Source: Glandiceps talaboti
Lineage: Eukaryota; Hemichordata; Enteropneusta; Spengelidae
Direction of reading: 5' to 3'
Length of the DNA: 64,000 nt
Assembly (NCBI RefSeq): GCF_964340395.1
Contig: NC_135567.1
Location: forward strand, 406,383 to 470,382
The notes under the pieces are model-generated. The model did no database searches, was not told where the DNA came from, and saw only the letters and a program-made list of their open reading frames with translations. Positions 1 through 14,500 of this stretch are shown here, piece by piece (positions within the stretch are counted from its first letter, which is position 1; the number at the start of each line of letters is the position of its first letter). Position numbers and translations under genes: made by a program.

Positions 1-2755
1 ACATAAATATACAGACATATTGACTGAGTTATGTGGACATAAATATACAGACATATTGACTGAGTTATGTGGACATAAATATACAGACATATTGACTGAG
101 TTATGTAGACATAAATAAACAGACATATTGACTGAGTTATGTAGACATAAATATACAGACATATTGACTGAGTTATGTAGACATAAATATACAGACATAT
201 TGACTGAGTTATGTAGACATAAATATACAGACATATTGACTGAGTTATGTAGACATAAATATACAGACATATTGACTGAGTTATGTAGACATATATATAC
301 AGACACATTGACTAAGTTATGTAGACATAAATATACAGACATATTGACTAAGTTATGTAGACATAAATATACAGACATATTGACTGAGTTATGTAGACAT
401 AAATATACAGACATATTGACTGAGTTATGTAGACATAAATATACAGACATATTGACTGAGTTATGTAGACATATATATACAGACACATTGACTAAGTTAT
501 GTAGACATAAATATACAGACATATTGACTGAGTTATGTAGACATAAATATACAGACACATTGACTGAGTTATGTAGACATAAATATACAGACATATTGAC
601 TGAGTTATGTAGACATATATATACAGACACATTGACTAAGTTATGTAGACATAAATATACAGACATATTGACTAAGTTATGTAGACATAAATATACAGAC
701 ACATTGACTGAGTTATGTAGACATAAATATACAGACATATTGACTGAGTTATGTGGACATAAATATACAGACATATTGACTAAGTTATGTGGACATATAT
801 ATACAGACACATTGACTGAGTTATGTAGACATAAATAAACAGACATATTGACTGAGTTATGTAGACATAAATAAACAGACATATTGACTGAGTTATGTAG
901 ACATAAATATACAGACATATTGACTGAGTTATGTAGACATAAATATACAGACATATTGACTGAGTTATGTGGACATAAATATACAGACATATTGACTGAG
1001 TTATGTAGACATATATATACAGACACATTGACTAAGTTATGTAGACATAAATATACAGACACATTGACTGAGTTATGTAGACATAAATATACAGACATAT
1101 TGACTGAGTTATGTAGACATATATATACAGACACATTGACTAAGTTATGTAGACATAAATATACAGACATATTGACTAAGTTATGTAGACATAAATATAC
1201 AGACACATTGACTGAGTTATGTAGACATAAATATACAGACATATTGACTGAGTTATGTGGACATAAATATACAGACATATTGACTAAGTTATGTGGACAT
1301 ATATATACAGACACATTGACTGAGTTATGTAGACATAAATATACAGACATATTGACTGAGTTATGTAGACATATATATACAGACATATTGACTAAGTTAT
1401 GTAGACATAAATATACAGACATATTGACTAAGTTATGTAGACATATATATATAGACATATTGACTGAGTTATGTAGACATAAATATACAGACATATTGAC
1501 TGAGTTATGTAGACATATATATACAGACATATTGACTAAGTTATGTAGACATATATATATAGACATATTGACTGAGTTATGTAGACATAAATATACAGAC
1601 ATATTGACTAAGTTATGTAGACATATATATACAGACATATTGACTAAGTTATGTAGACATATATATACAGACATATTGACTAAGTTATGTAGACATAAAT
1701 ATACAGACATATTGACTGAGTTATGTAGACATAAATATACAGACATATTGACTGAGTTATGTAGACATATATATACAGACACATTGACTGAGTTATGTAG
1801 ACATAAATATACAGACATATTGACTGAGTTATGTAGACATAAATATACAGACATATTGACTGAGTTATGTAGACATAAATATACAGACATATTGACTAAG
1901 TTATGTAGACATAAATATACAGACATATTGACTAAGTTATGTGGACATAAATATACAGACATATTGAATGAGTTATGTAGACATATATATACAGACACAT
2001 TGACTGAGTTATGTGGACATATATATACAGACATATTGACTGAGTTATGTAGACATAAATATACAGACATATTGACTGAGTTATGTAGACATAAATATAC
2101 AGACATATTGACTGAGTTATGTAGACATAAATATACAGACATATTGACTGAGTTATGTAGACATAAATATACAGACATATTGACTGAGTTATGTGGACAT
2201 AAATATACAGACATATTGACTGAGTTATGTAGACATAAATATACAGACATATTGACTAAGTTATGTAGACATAAATATACAGACATATTGACTGAGTTAT
2301 GTAGACATAAATAAACAGACATATTGACTGAGTTATGTAGACATAAATATACAGACATATTGACTGAGTTATGTAGACATAAATATACAGACATATTGAC
2401 TGAGTTATGTAGACATAAATATACAGACATATTGACTGAGTTATGTAGACATAAATATACAGACATATTGACTGAGTTATGTAGACATAAATATACAGAC
2501 ATATTGACTGAGTTATGTAGACATAAATATACAGACATATTGACTGAGTTATGTGGACATAAATATACAGACATATTGACTGAGTTATGTAGACATAAAT
2601 ATACAGACATATTGACTGAGTTATGTAGACATATATATACAGACACATTGACTGAGTTATGTGGACATAAATATACAGACATATTGACTGAGTTATGTAG
2701 ACATATATATACAGACATATTGACTGAGTTATGCAGACATATATATACAGACATA
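1..2755. repeat. 36-bp satellite array, about 76 copies, open at the left window edge
   Basis: The sequence repeats every 36 bases with very high uniformity; a unit reads 'acataaatatacagacatat' then 'tgactgagttatgtag'. Common variants are ata/aaa in the AT part, gtagac/gtggac, and gag/aag before 'ttatgt'. The first base is already inside a unit, so the array extends beyond the window. Because 36 divides by three, one plus-strand frame stays open for hundreds of codons as a 12-residue repeat (TELCRHKYTDIL), broken only where 'aaatat' becomes 'aaataaa' (about 115, 835, 872 and 2310). The minus strand is also open locally. I read these ORFs as products of the repeat period, not as genes. No flanking promoter, splice sites or non-repeat coding sequence is seen. 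Confidence 0.97.
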
Positions 2756-5700
2756 TAGAAGTATCTCTAGTCTATTCTATATTGGAGTGCATAGTTTCTC
2801 ATAGTAATATCTCTAATCTATTCTATATTAGAGTGCATCTCTAGTCTATTCTATATTAGAGTGCGTAGATTCTTATAGTAATACCTCTAGACTATTCTAT
2901 ATTAGAGTGCATGGCTTCTTATAGTAATATCTCTAGTCTATTCTATATTAGAGTGCGTAGCTTCTTATAGTAATTTATCTAGTCTTTTCTATATTAAAGT
3001 GCGTAGATTCTGATAGTAATATCTCTAGTCTATTCTGTATTAAAGTGCATAGATTCTTATAGTAATATCTCTAGTCTATTCTATATTAGAGTGCATAGAT
3101 TCTTATAGTAATATCTCTAGTCTATTCTATATTAGCGTGCGTAGATTCTTATAGTAATATCTCCAGTCTATTCTATATTAGAGTGCGTAGATTCTTATAG
3201 TAATATCTCTAGTCTATTCTATATTAGAGTGCATAGATTCTTATGATAATATCTCGTCTATTCTATATTAGAGTGCGTAGATTCTTATAGTAATATCTCT
3301 AGTCTATTCTATATTAGAGTGCATAGATTCTTAAGATAATATCTCTAGTCTATTCTATATTAGAGTGCATAGATTCTTAAGATAATATCTCTAGTCTATT
3401 CTATATTAGAGTGCATAGATTCTTATGATAATATCTCTTGTCTATTCTATATTAGAGTGCGTAGTTTCTTATAGTAATATCTTTAGTCTATTCTATATTA
3501 GAGTGCATAGATTCTTATAGTAATATCTTTAGTCTATTCTATATTAGAGTGCGTAGATTCTTATAGTAATATCTTTAGTCTATTCTATATTAGAGTGCGT
3601 AGTTTCTTATGATAATATCTCTAGTCTATTCTATATTAGAGTGCATAGTTTCTTATAGTAATATCTCTAGTCTATTCTATATTAGAGTGCGTAGTTTCTT
3701 ATAGTAATATCTCTAGTCTATTCTATATTAGAGTGTGTAGTTTCTTATGATAATATCTCTAGTCTATTCTATATTAGAGTGCGTAGTTTCTTATAGCAAT
3801 ATCTCTAGTCTATTCTATATTAGAGTGCGTAGATTCTTATGATAATATCTCTAGTCTAGTCTATATTAGAGAGCATAGATTATTATAGTAATATCTCTTG
3901 TCTATTCTATATTAGAGTGCGTAGTTTCTTATAGCAATATCTCTAGTCTATTCTATATTAGAGTGCGTAGATTCTTATGATAATATCTCTAGTCTAGTCT
4001 ATATTAGAGAGCATAGATTATTATAGTAATATCTCTTGTCTATTCTATATTAGAGTGCGTAGTTTCTTATAGCAATATCTCTAGTCTAGTCTATATTAGA
4101 GTGCGTAGATTATTATAGTAATATCTCTTGTCTATTCTATATTAGAGTGCATAGTTTCTTATAGTAATATCTCTAGTCTATTCTATATTAGAGTGCATAG
4201 TTTCTTATAGTAATATCTCTAGTCTATTCTATATTAGAGTGCGTAGTTTCTTATAGTAATATCTTTAGTCTATTCTATATTAGAGTGTGTTGTTTCTTAT
4301 GATAATATCTCTAGTCTATTCTATATTTTAGTGCGTAATTTCTAATAGTAATATTTCTAGTCTATTCTTTATTAGAGTGCATAGTTTCTTAAGATAATAT
4401 CTCTAGTCTATTCTATATTAGAGTGCGTAGATTCTTAAGATAATATCTCGTCTATTCTATATTAGAGTGCGTAGATTCTTATGATAATATCTCTTGTCTA
4501 TTCTATATTAGAGTGCATAGATTCTTATGATAATATCTCTAGTCTATTCTATATTAGAGTGCGTAGCTTCTTATGATAATATCTTTAGTCTATTCTATAT
4601 TAGAGTTCGTGGTTTCTTATAGTAATATCTTTAGTCTATTCTATATTAGAGTGCGTAGCTTCTTATGATAATATCTTTAGTCTATTCTATATTAGAGTGC
4701 GTAGTTTCTTATAGTAATATCTTTAGTCTATTCTATATTAGAGTGCGTAGATTCTTATAGTAATATCTCGTCTATTCTATATTAGAGTGCGTAGTTTCTT
4801 ATGATAATATCTCTTGTCTATTCTATATTAGAGTGCATAGATTCTTATGATAATATCTCTAGTCTATTCTATATTAGAGTGCATAGTTTCTTATAGTAAT
4901 ATCTCTAGTCTATTCTATATTAGAGTGCATAGATTCTTATGATAATATCTCTAGTCTATTCTATATTAGAGTGTGTAGTTTCTTATAGTAATATCTCTAG
5001 TCTATTCTATATTAGAGTGCGTAGATTCTTATGATAATATCTCTAGTCTATTCTATATTAGAGTGCGTAGTTTCTTATAGTAATATCTCTAGTCTATTCT
5101 ATATTAGAGTGCATAGTTTCTTATAGTAATATCTCTAGTCTATTCTATATTAGAGTGCATAGTTTCTTATAGTAATATCTCTAGTCTATTCTATATTAGA
5201 GTGCATAGTTTCTTATAGTAATATCTCTAGTCTATTCTATATTAGAGTGCATAGTTTCTTATAGTAATATCTCTAGTCTATTCTATATTAGAGTGCGTAG
5301 TTTCTTATGATAATATCTTTAGTCTATTCTATATTAGAGTGCGTAGTTTCTTATGATAATATCTCTAGTCTATTCTATATTAGAGTGCATAGTTTCTTAT
5401 GATAATATATCTAGTCTATTCTATATTAGAGTGCGTAGTTTCTTATAGTAATATCTCTAGTCTATTCTATATTAGAGTGCGTAGATTCTTATAGCAATAT
5501 CTCTAGTCTATTCTATATTAGAGTGCGTAGATTCTTATAATAATATCTCTAGTCTATTCTATATTAGAGTGCGTAGATTCTTATGATAATATCTCTAGTC
5601 TATTCTATATTAGAGTGCACAGTTTCTTATGATAATATCTCTAGTCTATTCTATATTAGAGTGCGTAGTTTCTTATAGTAATATCTCTAGTCTATTCTGT

Positions 5701-8700
5701 ATTAGAGTGCATAGATTCTTATGATAATATCTCTAGTCTATTCTATATTAGAGTGCATAGATTCTTATAGTAATATCTCTAGTCTATTCTATATTAGAGT
5801 GCGTAGTTTCTTATAGTAATATCTCTAGTCTATTCTATATTAGAGTGCATAGATTCTTATAGTAATATCTTTAGTCTATTCTATATTAGAGTGCGTAGAT
5901 TCTTATAGTAATATCTTTAGTCTATTCTATATTAGAGTGCGTAGTTTCTTATAGTAATATCTTTAGTCTATTCTATATTAGAGTGCGTAGTTTCTTATAG
6001 TAATATCTCTAGTCTAGTCTATATTAGAGTGCATAGTTTCTTATAGTAATATCTCTAGTCTATTCTATATTAGAGTGTGTAGTTTCTTATGATAATATCT
6101 CTAGTCTATTCTATATTAGAGTGCATAGTTTCTTATAGTAATATCTTTAGTCTATTCTATATTAGAGTGCATAGATTCTTATAGTAATATCTCTAGTCTA
6201 TTCTATATTAGAGTGCGTAGTTTCTTATAGTAATATCTCTAGTCTATTCTATATTAGAGTGCGTAGTTTCTTATAGTAATATCTCTTGTCTATTCTATAT
6301 TAGAGTGCATAGTTTCTTATAATAATATCTCTAGTCTATTCTATATTAGAGTGCGTAGTTTCTTATGATAATATCTTTAGTCTATTCTATATTAGAGTGC
6401 GTAGTTTCTTATAGTAATATCTCTAGTCTATTCTATATTAGAGTGTGTAGTTTCTTATGATAATATCTCTAGTCTATTCTATATTAGAGTGTGTAGTTTC
6501 TTATGATAATATCTCTAGTCTATTCTATATTAGAGTGCATAGTTTCTTATGATAATATCTCTAGTCTAGTCTATATTAGAGAGCATAGATTATTATAGTA
6601 ATATCTCTTGTCTATTCTATATTAGAGTGCGTAGTTTCTTATAGCAATATCTCTAGTCTATTCTATATTAGAGTGCGTAGATTCTTATGATAATATCTCT
6701 AGTCTAGTCTATATTAGAGAGCATAGATTATTATAGTAATATCTCTTGTCTATTCTATATTAGAGTGCGTAGTTTCTTATAGCAATATCTCTAGTCTATT
6801 CTATATTAGAGTGCGTAGATTCTTATGATAATATCTCTAGTCTAGTCTATATTAGAGAGCATAGATTATTATAGTAATATCTCTAGTCTATTCTATATTA
6901 GAGTGCGTAGATTCTTATAGCAATATCTCTAGTCTATTCTATATTAGAGTGCATAGTTTCTTATAGTAATATCTCCAGTCTATTCTATATTAGAGTGCAT
7001 AGTTTCTTATAGTAATATCTCCAGTCTATTCTATATTAGAGTGCATAGATTCTTATAGTAATATCTCTAGTCTATTCTATATCAGAGAGCATAGATTATT
7101 ATAGTAATATCTCTTGTCTATTCTATATTAGAGTGCGTAGTTTCTTATAGTAATATCTTTAGTCTATTCTATATTAGAGTGCGTAGCTTCTTATAGTAAT
7201 ATCTCTAGTCTATTCTATATTAGAGTGCATAGTTTCTTATAGTAATATCTCTATTCTATTCTATATTAGAGTGCGTAGTTTCTTATAGTAATATCTTTAG
7301 TCTATTCTATATTAGAGTGTGTTGTTTCTTATGATAATATCTCTAGTCTATTCTATATTTTAGTGCGTAATTTCTAATAGTAATATTTCTAGTCTATTCT
7401 TTATTAGAGTGCATAGTTTCTTAAGATAATATCTCTAGTCTATTCTATATTAGAGTGCGTAGATTCTTAAGATAATATCTCGTCTATTCTATATTAGAGT
7501 GCGTAGATTCTTATGATAATATCTCTTGTCTATTCTATATTAGAGTGCATAGATTCTTATGATAATATCTCTAGTCTATTCTATATTAGAGTGCATAGTT
7601 TCTTATGATAATATATCTAGTCTATTCTATATTAGAGTGCGTGGTTTCTTATAGTAATATCTCTAGTCTATTCTATATTAGAGTGCGTAGTTTCTTATAG
7701 TAATATCTCTAGTCTATTCTATATTAGAGTGCATAGATTCTTATGATAATATCTTTAGTCTATTCTATATTGGAGTGCATAGCTTCTTATAGTAATATCT
7801 CTAGTCTAGTCTATATTAGAGTGCATAGTTTCTTATGATAATATCTTTAGTCTATTCTATATTAGAGTGCGTAGTTTCTTATAGTAATATCTCTAGTCTA
7901 TTCTATATTAGAGTGCATAGATTCTTAAGATAATATCTCTAGTCTATTCTATATTAGAGTGCGTAGTTTCTTATGATAATATCTCTAGTCTATTCTATAT
8001 TAGAGTGCGTAGTTTCTTATAGTAATATCTCTAGTCTATTCTATATTAGAGTGCGTAGTTTCTTATAGTAATATCTCTAGTCTATTCTATATTAGAGTGC
8101 ATAGTTTCTTATAGTAATATCTCTAGTCTATTCTATATTAGAGTGCATAGATTCTTATGATAATATCTTTAGTCTATTCTATATTAGAGTACGTAGTTTC
8201 TTATGATAATATCTCTAGTCTATTCTATATTAGAGTGCGTAGATTCTTATGATAATATCTCTAGTCTATTCTATATTAGAGTGCGTAGATTCTTATAGTA
8301 ATATCTCTAGTCTATTCTATATTAGAGTGCGTAGTTTCTTATAGTAATATCTCTAGTCTATTCTATATTAGAGTGCATAGTTTCTTATGATAATATCTCT
8401 AGTCTAGTCTATATTAGAGTACGTAGTTTCTTATGATAATATCTCTAGTCTATTCTATATTAGAGTGCGTAGATTCTTATGATAATATCTCTAGTCTATT
8501 CTATATTAGAGTGCGTAGATTCTTATAGTAATATCTCTAGTCTATTCTATATTAGAGTGCGTAGTTTCTTATAGTAATATCTCTAGTCTATTCTATATTA
8601 GAGTGCGTAGTTTCTTATAGTAATATATCTAGTCTATTCTATATTAGAGTGCATAGTTTCTTATGATAATATCTCTAGTCTATTCTATATTAGAGTGCAT

Positions 8701-9359
8701 AGTTTCTTATGATAATATCTCTAGTCTATTCTATATTAGAGTGCGTAGTTTCTTATAGTAATATCTCTAGTCTATTCTATATTAGAGTGCATAGTTTCTT
8801 ATAGTAATATCTCTAGTCTATTCTATATTAGAGTGCATAGTTTCTTATGATAATATCTCTAGTCTATTCTATATTAGAGTGCATAGATTCTTAAGATAAT
8901 ATCTCTAGTCTATTCTATATTAGAGTGCATAGTTTCTTATGATAATATCTCTAGTCTATTCTATATTAGAGTGCATAGTTTCTTATGATAATATCTCTAG
9001 TCTATTCTATATTAGAGTGCGTAGTTTCTTATAGTAATATCTCTAGTCTATTCTATATTAGAGTGCATAGTTTCTTATAGTAATATCTCTAGTCTATTCT
9101 ATATTAGAGTGCATAGTTTCTTATGATAATATCTCTAGTCTATTCTATATTAGAGTGCATAGATTCTTATAGTAAGATCTCTAGTCTATTCTATATTAGA
9201 GTGCGTAGATTCTTATAGTAATATCTCTAGTCTATTCTATATTTTAGTGCGTAATTTCTTATAGTAATATCTCTTGTCTATTCTATATTAGAGTGCATAG
9301 TTTCTTATGATAATATCTCTAGTCTATTCTATATTAGAGTGCGTAGATTCTTATAGTAA
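2756..9359. repeat. 46-bp satellite array, about 143 copies
   Basis: The unit is 'atatctctagtctattctat' followed by 'attagagtgcatagattctt' and 'atagta', 46 bases in all. It runs in one orientation without interruption for 6.6 kb. Variable positions recur in combinations: gcatag/gcgtag, gattc/gtttc, and 'atagtaat' versus 'atgataat'. A short 42-base form lacking 'ctag' ('atctcgtcta') occurs near 3252, 4447, 4765 and 7477. Higher-order structure is visible: a three-unit block with 'tctagtctat', 'gagagcatag' and 'atagcaat' recurs near 3840-4090 and 6545-6890. A second rare-variant block near 4283-4560 recurs 3032 bases later. The period is not a multiple of three and no long ORF exists here. Confidence 0.97.
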
Positions 9360-10009
9360 TAGAGTAGACTTTCCAGAACTGTCAAACTCTTCACCAAAAT
9401 ACTCATGTAAAATTAGCTCGTTCTAGAACTCATAAATCACGTGAATCCCATGCTAAATAAAATACAAACTGTTGGTTTAGAATATCAGTGCAGAGATTGA
9501 TATACGAGACCCCCTGTGTTCCGACACTCGAAAACTAACAGAGATTGTCGAGAGGTGAGATCCCTCATTGACCATTGACCTTTACATCATCAATTCGCCA
9601 TTTGATTCCAAATGTAGTTTGTCTGTCTGAATTTGTAATTACAGTGTTTTGATTCAGACGTGACGCCGTTTATACATGTCGCCAAACACCTAGTTCATTG
9701 CAATTAATCACAACGCCAATAAAGTTATTATTATTCAGTAAATTCTCCTCACTGTCTTCTGATAAATGTTTCATCACAACAGGATAAAGTGATACTCAGA
9801 TATCAAATGACTCAAATGTATCCAAGTATTATTTACAATGAAGTAGTTAATTAACTCTAAATATAGAATAAAACCAGATTTAAACTCAATGCCTCCCATA
9901 AGGGCAAAAGCCTTACATTTTGGGCCTACACACATTGTTGGAATGCAAACCTCTAAACTATAGCTATTATACATGATGTACATACCACTTAATTAGAAAA
10001 TTGATGATA
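9360..10009. other. AT-rich unassigned DNA right of the 46-bp array
   Basis: The array ends at '...ttatagtaat' and single-copy-looking sequence starts with 'agagtagactttcc'. I see no gene, RNA or clear mobile element. A 69-codon minus-strand ORF (9774-9983) has no recognisable domain and a composition expected by chance. Confidence 0.6.
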
Positions 10010-11105
10010 TAAAACTGTATGAAGTTTGAAGCTTACATAGTTAACATATTGTCTAATTATTTAAAAAATCATTCATTATGCAAATTAACCATTTAGCTTA
10101 TAAATTACATCATCAACCTTTAAATGATGCATGCACGTCTTTACTTAAATGCATGTACTAAATAATCTGAAATTTAACGTTTACATTCTAAAGATATTGC
10201 CCAATTATCGAAATGATTATGTATGGAAATTACACATCGCAATTAAAAACTACACAAGCAACAGCATCAAAACGTTTGATTTTGTATGGTTGATAATTGT
10301 GTTTTGTATGGTTGATAATTGTGTTTTGTCATGTTGATGTATGTGATAAATTATATGAAATTTGAAGCATGTATTCCACACATATAGTTCAATTGCTGAA
10401 GATGGTTAATAATTCAAATTACTAGCTACATCAGGAAACCACATGGTTGATTATGATTGATATATGTACTAAATTATATGACATTTGCAGTTCACATTCT
10501 CAAGATAAAGCCTAAATACCGAAAATCACTAATTTTGCAAATTACTCATTAACACTAAACAAATATGCTAACAGTTTTTTTTGGACTAGCATGCTTTCTT
10601 ATTGTTAATGTATGTGTCAGATTATACGGAATTTGAAGAGTGCATGATACTGCTTAACTACTGAATGTCGTTCATTATTCAAAATACTCATTAAAGGTAA
10701 AAGTTGTATCAACAAACTTCATAGGACAGGTGGGTATTATTATGGCTGACATATGTACCATATTATATGACATTTGAAGCTTGCATTATTAAGATACAGC
10801 CTAATTACCTAAAATAATTAATTATGCAAATTTTTCATGAAAACGAAACTGCATCAACAAATATAGGACATATTCGATTTGTTATGGTTAATATTGTACT
10901 GTATTATATTTAAATTCAAGTATGCGTTCTTAAGATATAGCATAATTACCAAAAATAATTAATTATGCAAATTATTCATGAACATTGTAGGGTACATCAA
11001 CAAACGTTACAGGGCATATGTACCTTGTTATATTTAACGTATGTACTAAATTATATTGAAATTGCAGTATGCAATCTTAAGATATTGCTTAATTAGTTGA
11101 TTTGA
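10010..11105. repeat. Old, strongly diverged tandem array, unit about 140 bp, about 8 copies
   Basis: A shared pattern returns about every 120-155 bases. It comprises 'actaaattatatgaaatttg', then 'agcatgcattcttaagatat', then 'agcctaattacc', then 'aataattaattatgcaaat', and sometimes 'acatcaacaaa' and 'ggttgat'. Recognisable starts are near 10015, 10158, 10346, 10470, 10617, 10755, 10890 and 11046. Copies differ by many substitutions and indels, so this is much older than the surrounding satellites. A faint single relative may lie at about 25910-25975. No ORF of note. Confidence 0.7.
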
Positions 11106-11213
11106 TTGATACGCTCAAAAACTAATCATATCTAGCCATTACCCTAACCATCATATGTACTAATTTCATCATAATTGAGAAAGTCGTTTTTAAGAAAATG
11201 ATGACACAGACAG

Positions 11214-11386
<173 letters not shown>

Positions 11387-11511
11387 AGGGGAAGTCGGAC
11401 ATACATACATTCAATTCCTCACCCTAGGGAAAGTTAAAACCATAGTAAAATTAGCAAAGGTAATACTTTAAAAAGTTATGAATTTGTTTTCTGTTGATGT
11501 CACTGTGTAGT

Positions 11512-14500
11512 ACATCGTTATACCTGGCTGTGTGGTACATGTCACGTACCATACCTGACTGTGTGGTACATGTCGCCATTCCTGACTGTGTTATACATGT
11601 CGCCATACCTAGCTGTGTGGTACATGTCACCATACCTGGCTGTGTAGTACATGTCGATATACCTGGCTGTATGGTACATGTCACCTTACCTAGCTATGTG
11701 GTACATGTCGATATATACCTGACTGTGTGGTATATGTCACCATACCTGGCTGTGTAGTACATGTCGATATACCTGGCTGTGCAGTACATGTCGATATACC
11801 TGGCTGTGTGGTACATGTCGATATACCTGGCTGTGTGGTACATGTCGATATACCTAGCTGTGTGGTACATGTCGATATACCTATATGTGTGGTACATGTC
11901 GATATACGTGGTTGTGTGGTACATGTCGATATACCTAGCTGTGTGGTACATGTCGATATACCTGGCTGTGTGGTACATGTCGATATACCTGGCTGGGTAG
12001 TACATGTCGATATACCTGGCTATGTGGTACATGTTGATATACCTTGCTGTGTGGTACATGTCGATATACCTGGCTGTGTGGTACATGTCGATATACCTGG
12101 CTGGGTAGTACATGTCGATATACCTGGCTATGTGGTACATGTCGATATACCTGGCTGTGTGGTACATGTCGATATACCTAGCTGTGTGGTACATGTCGAT
12201 ATACCTGGCTGTGTGATATATGTCGATATACCTGGCTGTGTGGTACATGTCACCATACCTGGCTGTGTAGTACATGTCGCCATACCTAGCTGTGTGGTAC
12301 ATGTCGCCATACCTAGCTGCAGTGTAGTACATATCACCATACATAGCTATGTGGTACATATCACCATACCTAGCTGTGTATTACATGTCGCCATACCTGA
12401 CTGTGGTACCTGTCACCATACCTGGCTGTGTGGTACATGTCGATATACCTGGCTGTGTGGTACATGTTGATGTACCTGGTTGTGTGGTACATGTCGATAT
12501 ACCTAGCTGTGTGGTACATATCGATATACCTGGCTGTGTGGTACATGTCGCCATACCTGACTATGTAATACATGTTGATATACCTGGTTGTGTGGTACAT
12601 GTCGATATACCTAGCTGTGTGGTACATGTCGATATACCTATCTGTGTGGTACATATCGATATACCTGGCTGTGTGGTACATGTCGCCATACCTAGCTGTG
12701 TGGTATATGTCGCCATACCTGACTGTGTAGTACATGTCAACATACCTAGCTGGGTAGTACATGTCGATATACCTAGCTGTGTGGTACATGTCGCCATACC
12801 TGCCATGGCTGTGTGGTACATATCACCAAACCTAGCTGTGTAGTACATGTCGATACACCTGGCTGTGTGGTACATGTTGATATACCTGGCTGTGTGGTGC
12901 ATGTCGATACGCCTGGCTGTGTGGTACATGTCGATATACCTGGCTGTGTAGTACCTGTCACCATACCTAGCTGTGTGGTACATGTCGATATACCTTGCTG
13001 TGTGGTATATGTCGATATACCTAGCTGTGTGGTACATGTCGATATACCTATCTGTGTGGTACATATCGATATACCTGGCTGTGTGGTATATGTCGATATA
13101 CCTATCTGTGTGGTACATATCGATATACCTAGCTGTGTGGTACATGTCACCATACCCAGCTGGCTGTGTAGTACATGTCGCCATACCTAGCTGTGTGGTA
13201 CATATCACCATACTTAGCTGTGTATTACATGTCGCCATACCTGACTGTGTGGTACATGTAACCATACCTAGCTGTGTAGTACATAGCACCATACATAGCT
13301 ATGTGGTACATATCACCATACCTAGTTGTGTGGTACATGTCGCCATACCTGACTGTGTGGTACATGTTGATATACCTGGCTGTGTGGTACATATGTCGCC
13401 ATACCTAGCTGTGTGGTATATGTCGATATACCTATCTGTGTAGTACATATCGATATACCTGGCTGTGTGGTACATATCGCCATACCTAGCTGTGTGGTAC
13501 ATGTCGCCATACTTAGCTGTGTATTACATGTCGCCATACCTGACTGTGTGGTACATGTAACCATACCTAGCTGTGTAGTACATATCACCATACATAGCTA
13601 TGTGGTACATATCACCATACCTTGTTGTGTGGTACATGTCGCCATACCTGACTGTGTGGTACATGTTGATATACCTGGCTGTGTGGTACATGTCGCCATA
13701 CCTAGCTGTGTGGTATATGTCGATATACCTATCTGTGTAGTACATATCGATATACCTGGCTGTGTGGTACATGTCGCCATACCTAGCTGTGTGGTATATG
13801 TCGCCATACCTGACTGTGTAGTACATGTCAACATACCTAGCTGTGTAGTACATGTCGATATACCTAGCTGTGTGGTACATGTCGCCATACCTGCCATGGC
13901 TGTGTGGTACATATCACCAAACCTAGCTGTGTGGTACATGTCGATATACCTGGCTGTGTGGTACATGTCGATGTACCTGGCTGTGTAGTACCTGTCACCA
14001 TACCTGGCTGTGTGGTACATGTCGATATACCTAGCTGTGTGGTACATGTCGATATACCTGGTTGTGTAGTACCTGTCACCATACCTGGCTGTGTATTACA
14101 TGTCGATATACCTGGGTGTGTGGTACATGTTGATATACCTTGCTGTGTGGTACATGTCGATATACCTAGCTGTGTGGTACATGTCGATATACCTGACTGT
14201 GTGGTATATGTCGATATACCTGGCTGTTTGGTACATGTCGATATACCTGGCTGTTTGGTACATGTCGATATACCTGACTGTGTGGCACAATATGTCGCCA
14301 TACCTAGCTGTGTATTACACGTCACCATACCTGGCTGTGTAGTAAAAGTCACCATACCTAGCTGTGTGGTACATGTAACCATACCTGGCTGTGTAGTAAA
14401 AGTCACCATACCTAGCTGTGTGGTACATGTAACCATACCTGGCTGTGTGGTACATGTTGCCATACCTGACTGTGGTACATGTTGCCATACCTAGCTGTGT

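Noticed and set aside
128-2758. Long plus-strand ORFs of 144-476 codons in the 36-bp array
   Set aside because: The frame is open only because the unit is 36 bases. The ORFs start and stop within the array wherever a unit carries an 'aaataaa' change, and no gene context exists.
1-9359. CRISPR array
   Set aside because: Repeats are contiguous with no unique spacers, the unit itself varies, and the genome texture is eukaryotic.
9880-9965. tRNA-derived SINE head on the minus strand
   Set aside because: A 'gtttaaatc' word resembles a B box, but no A box at the right distance and no cloverleaf could be drawn.
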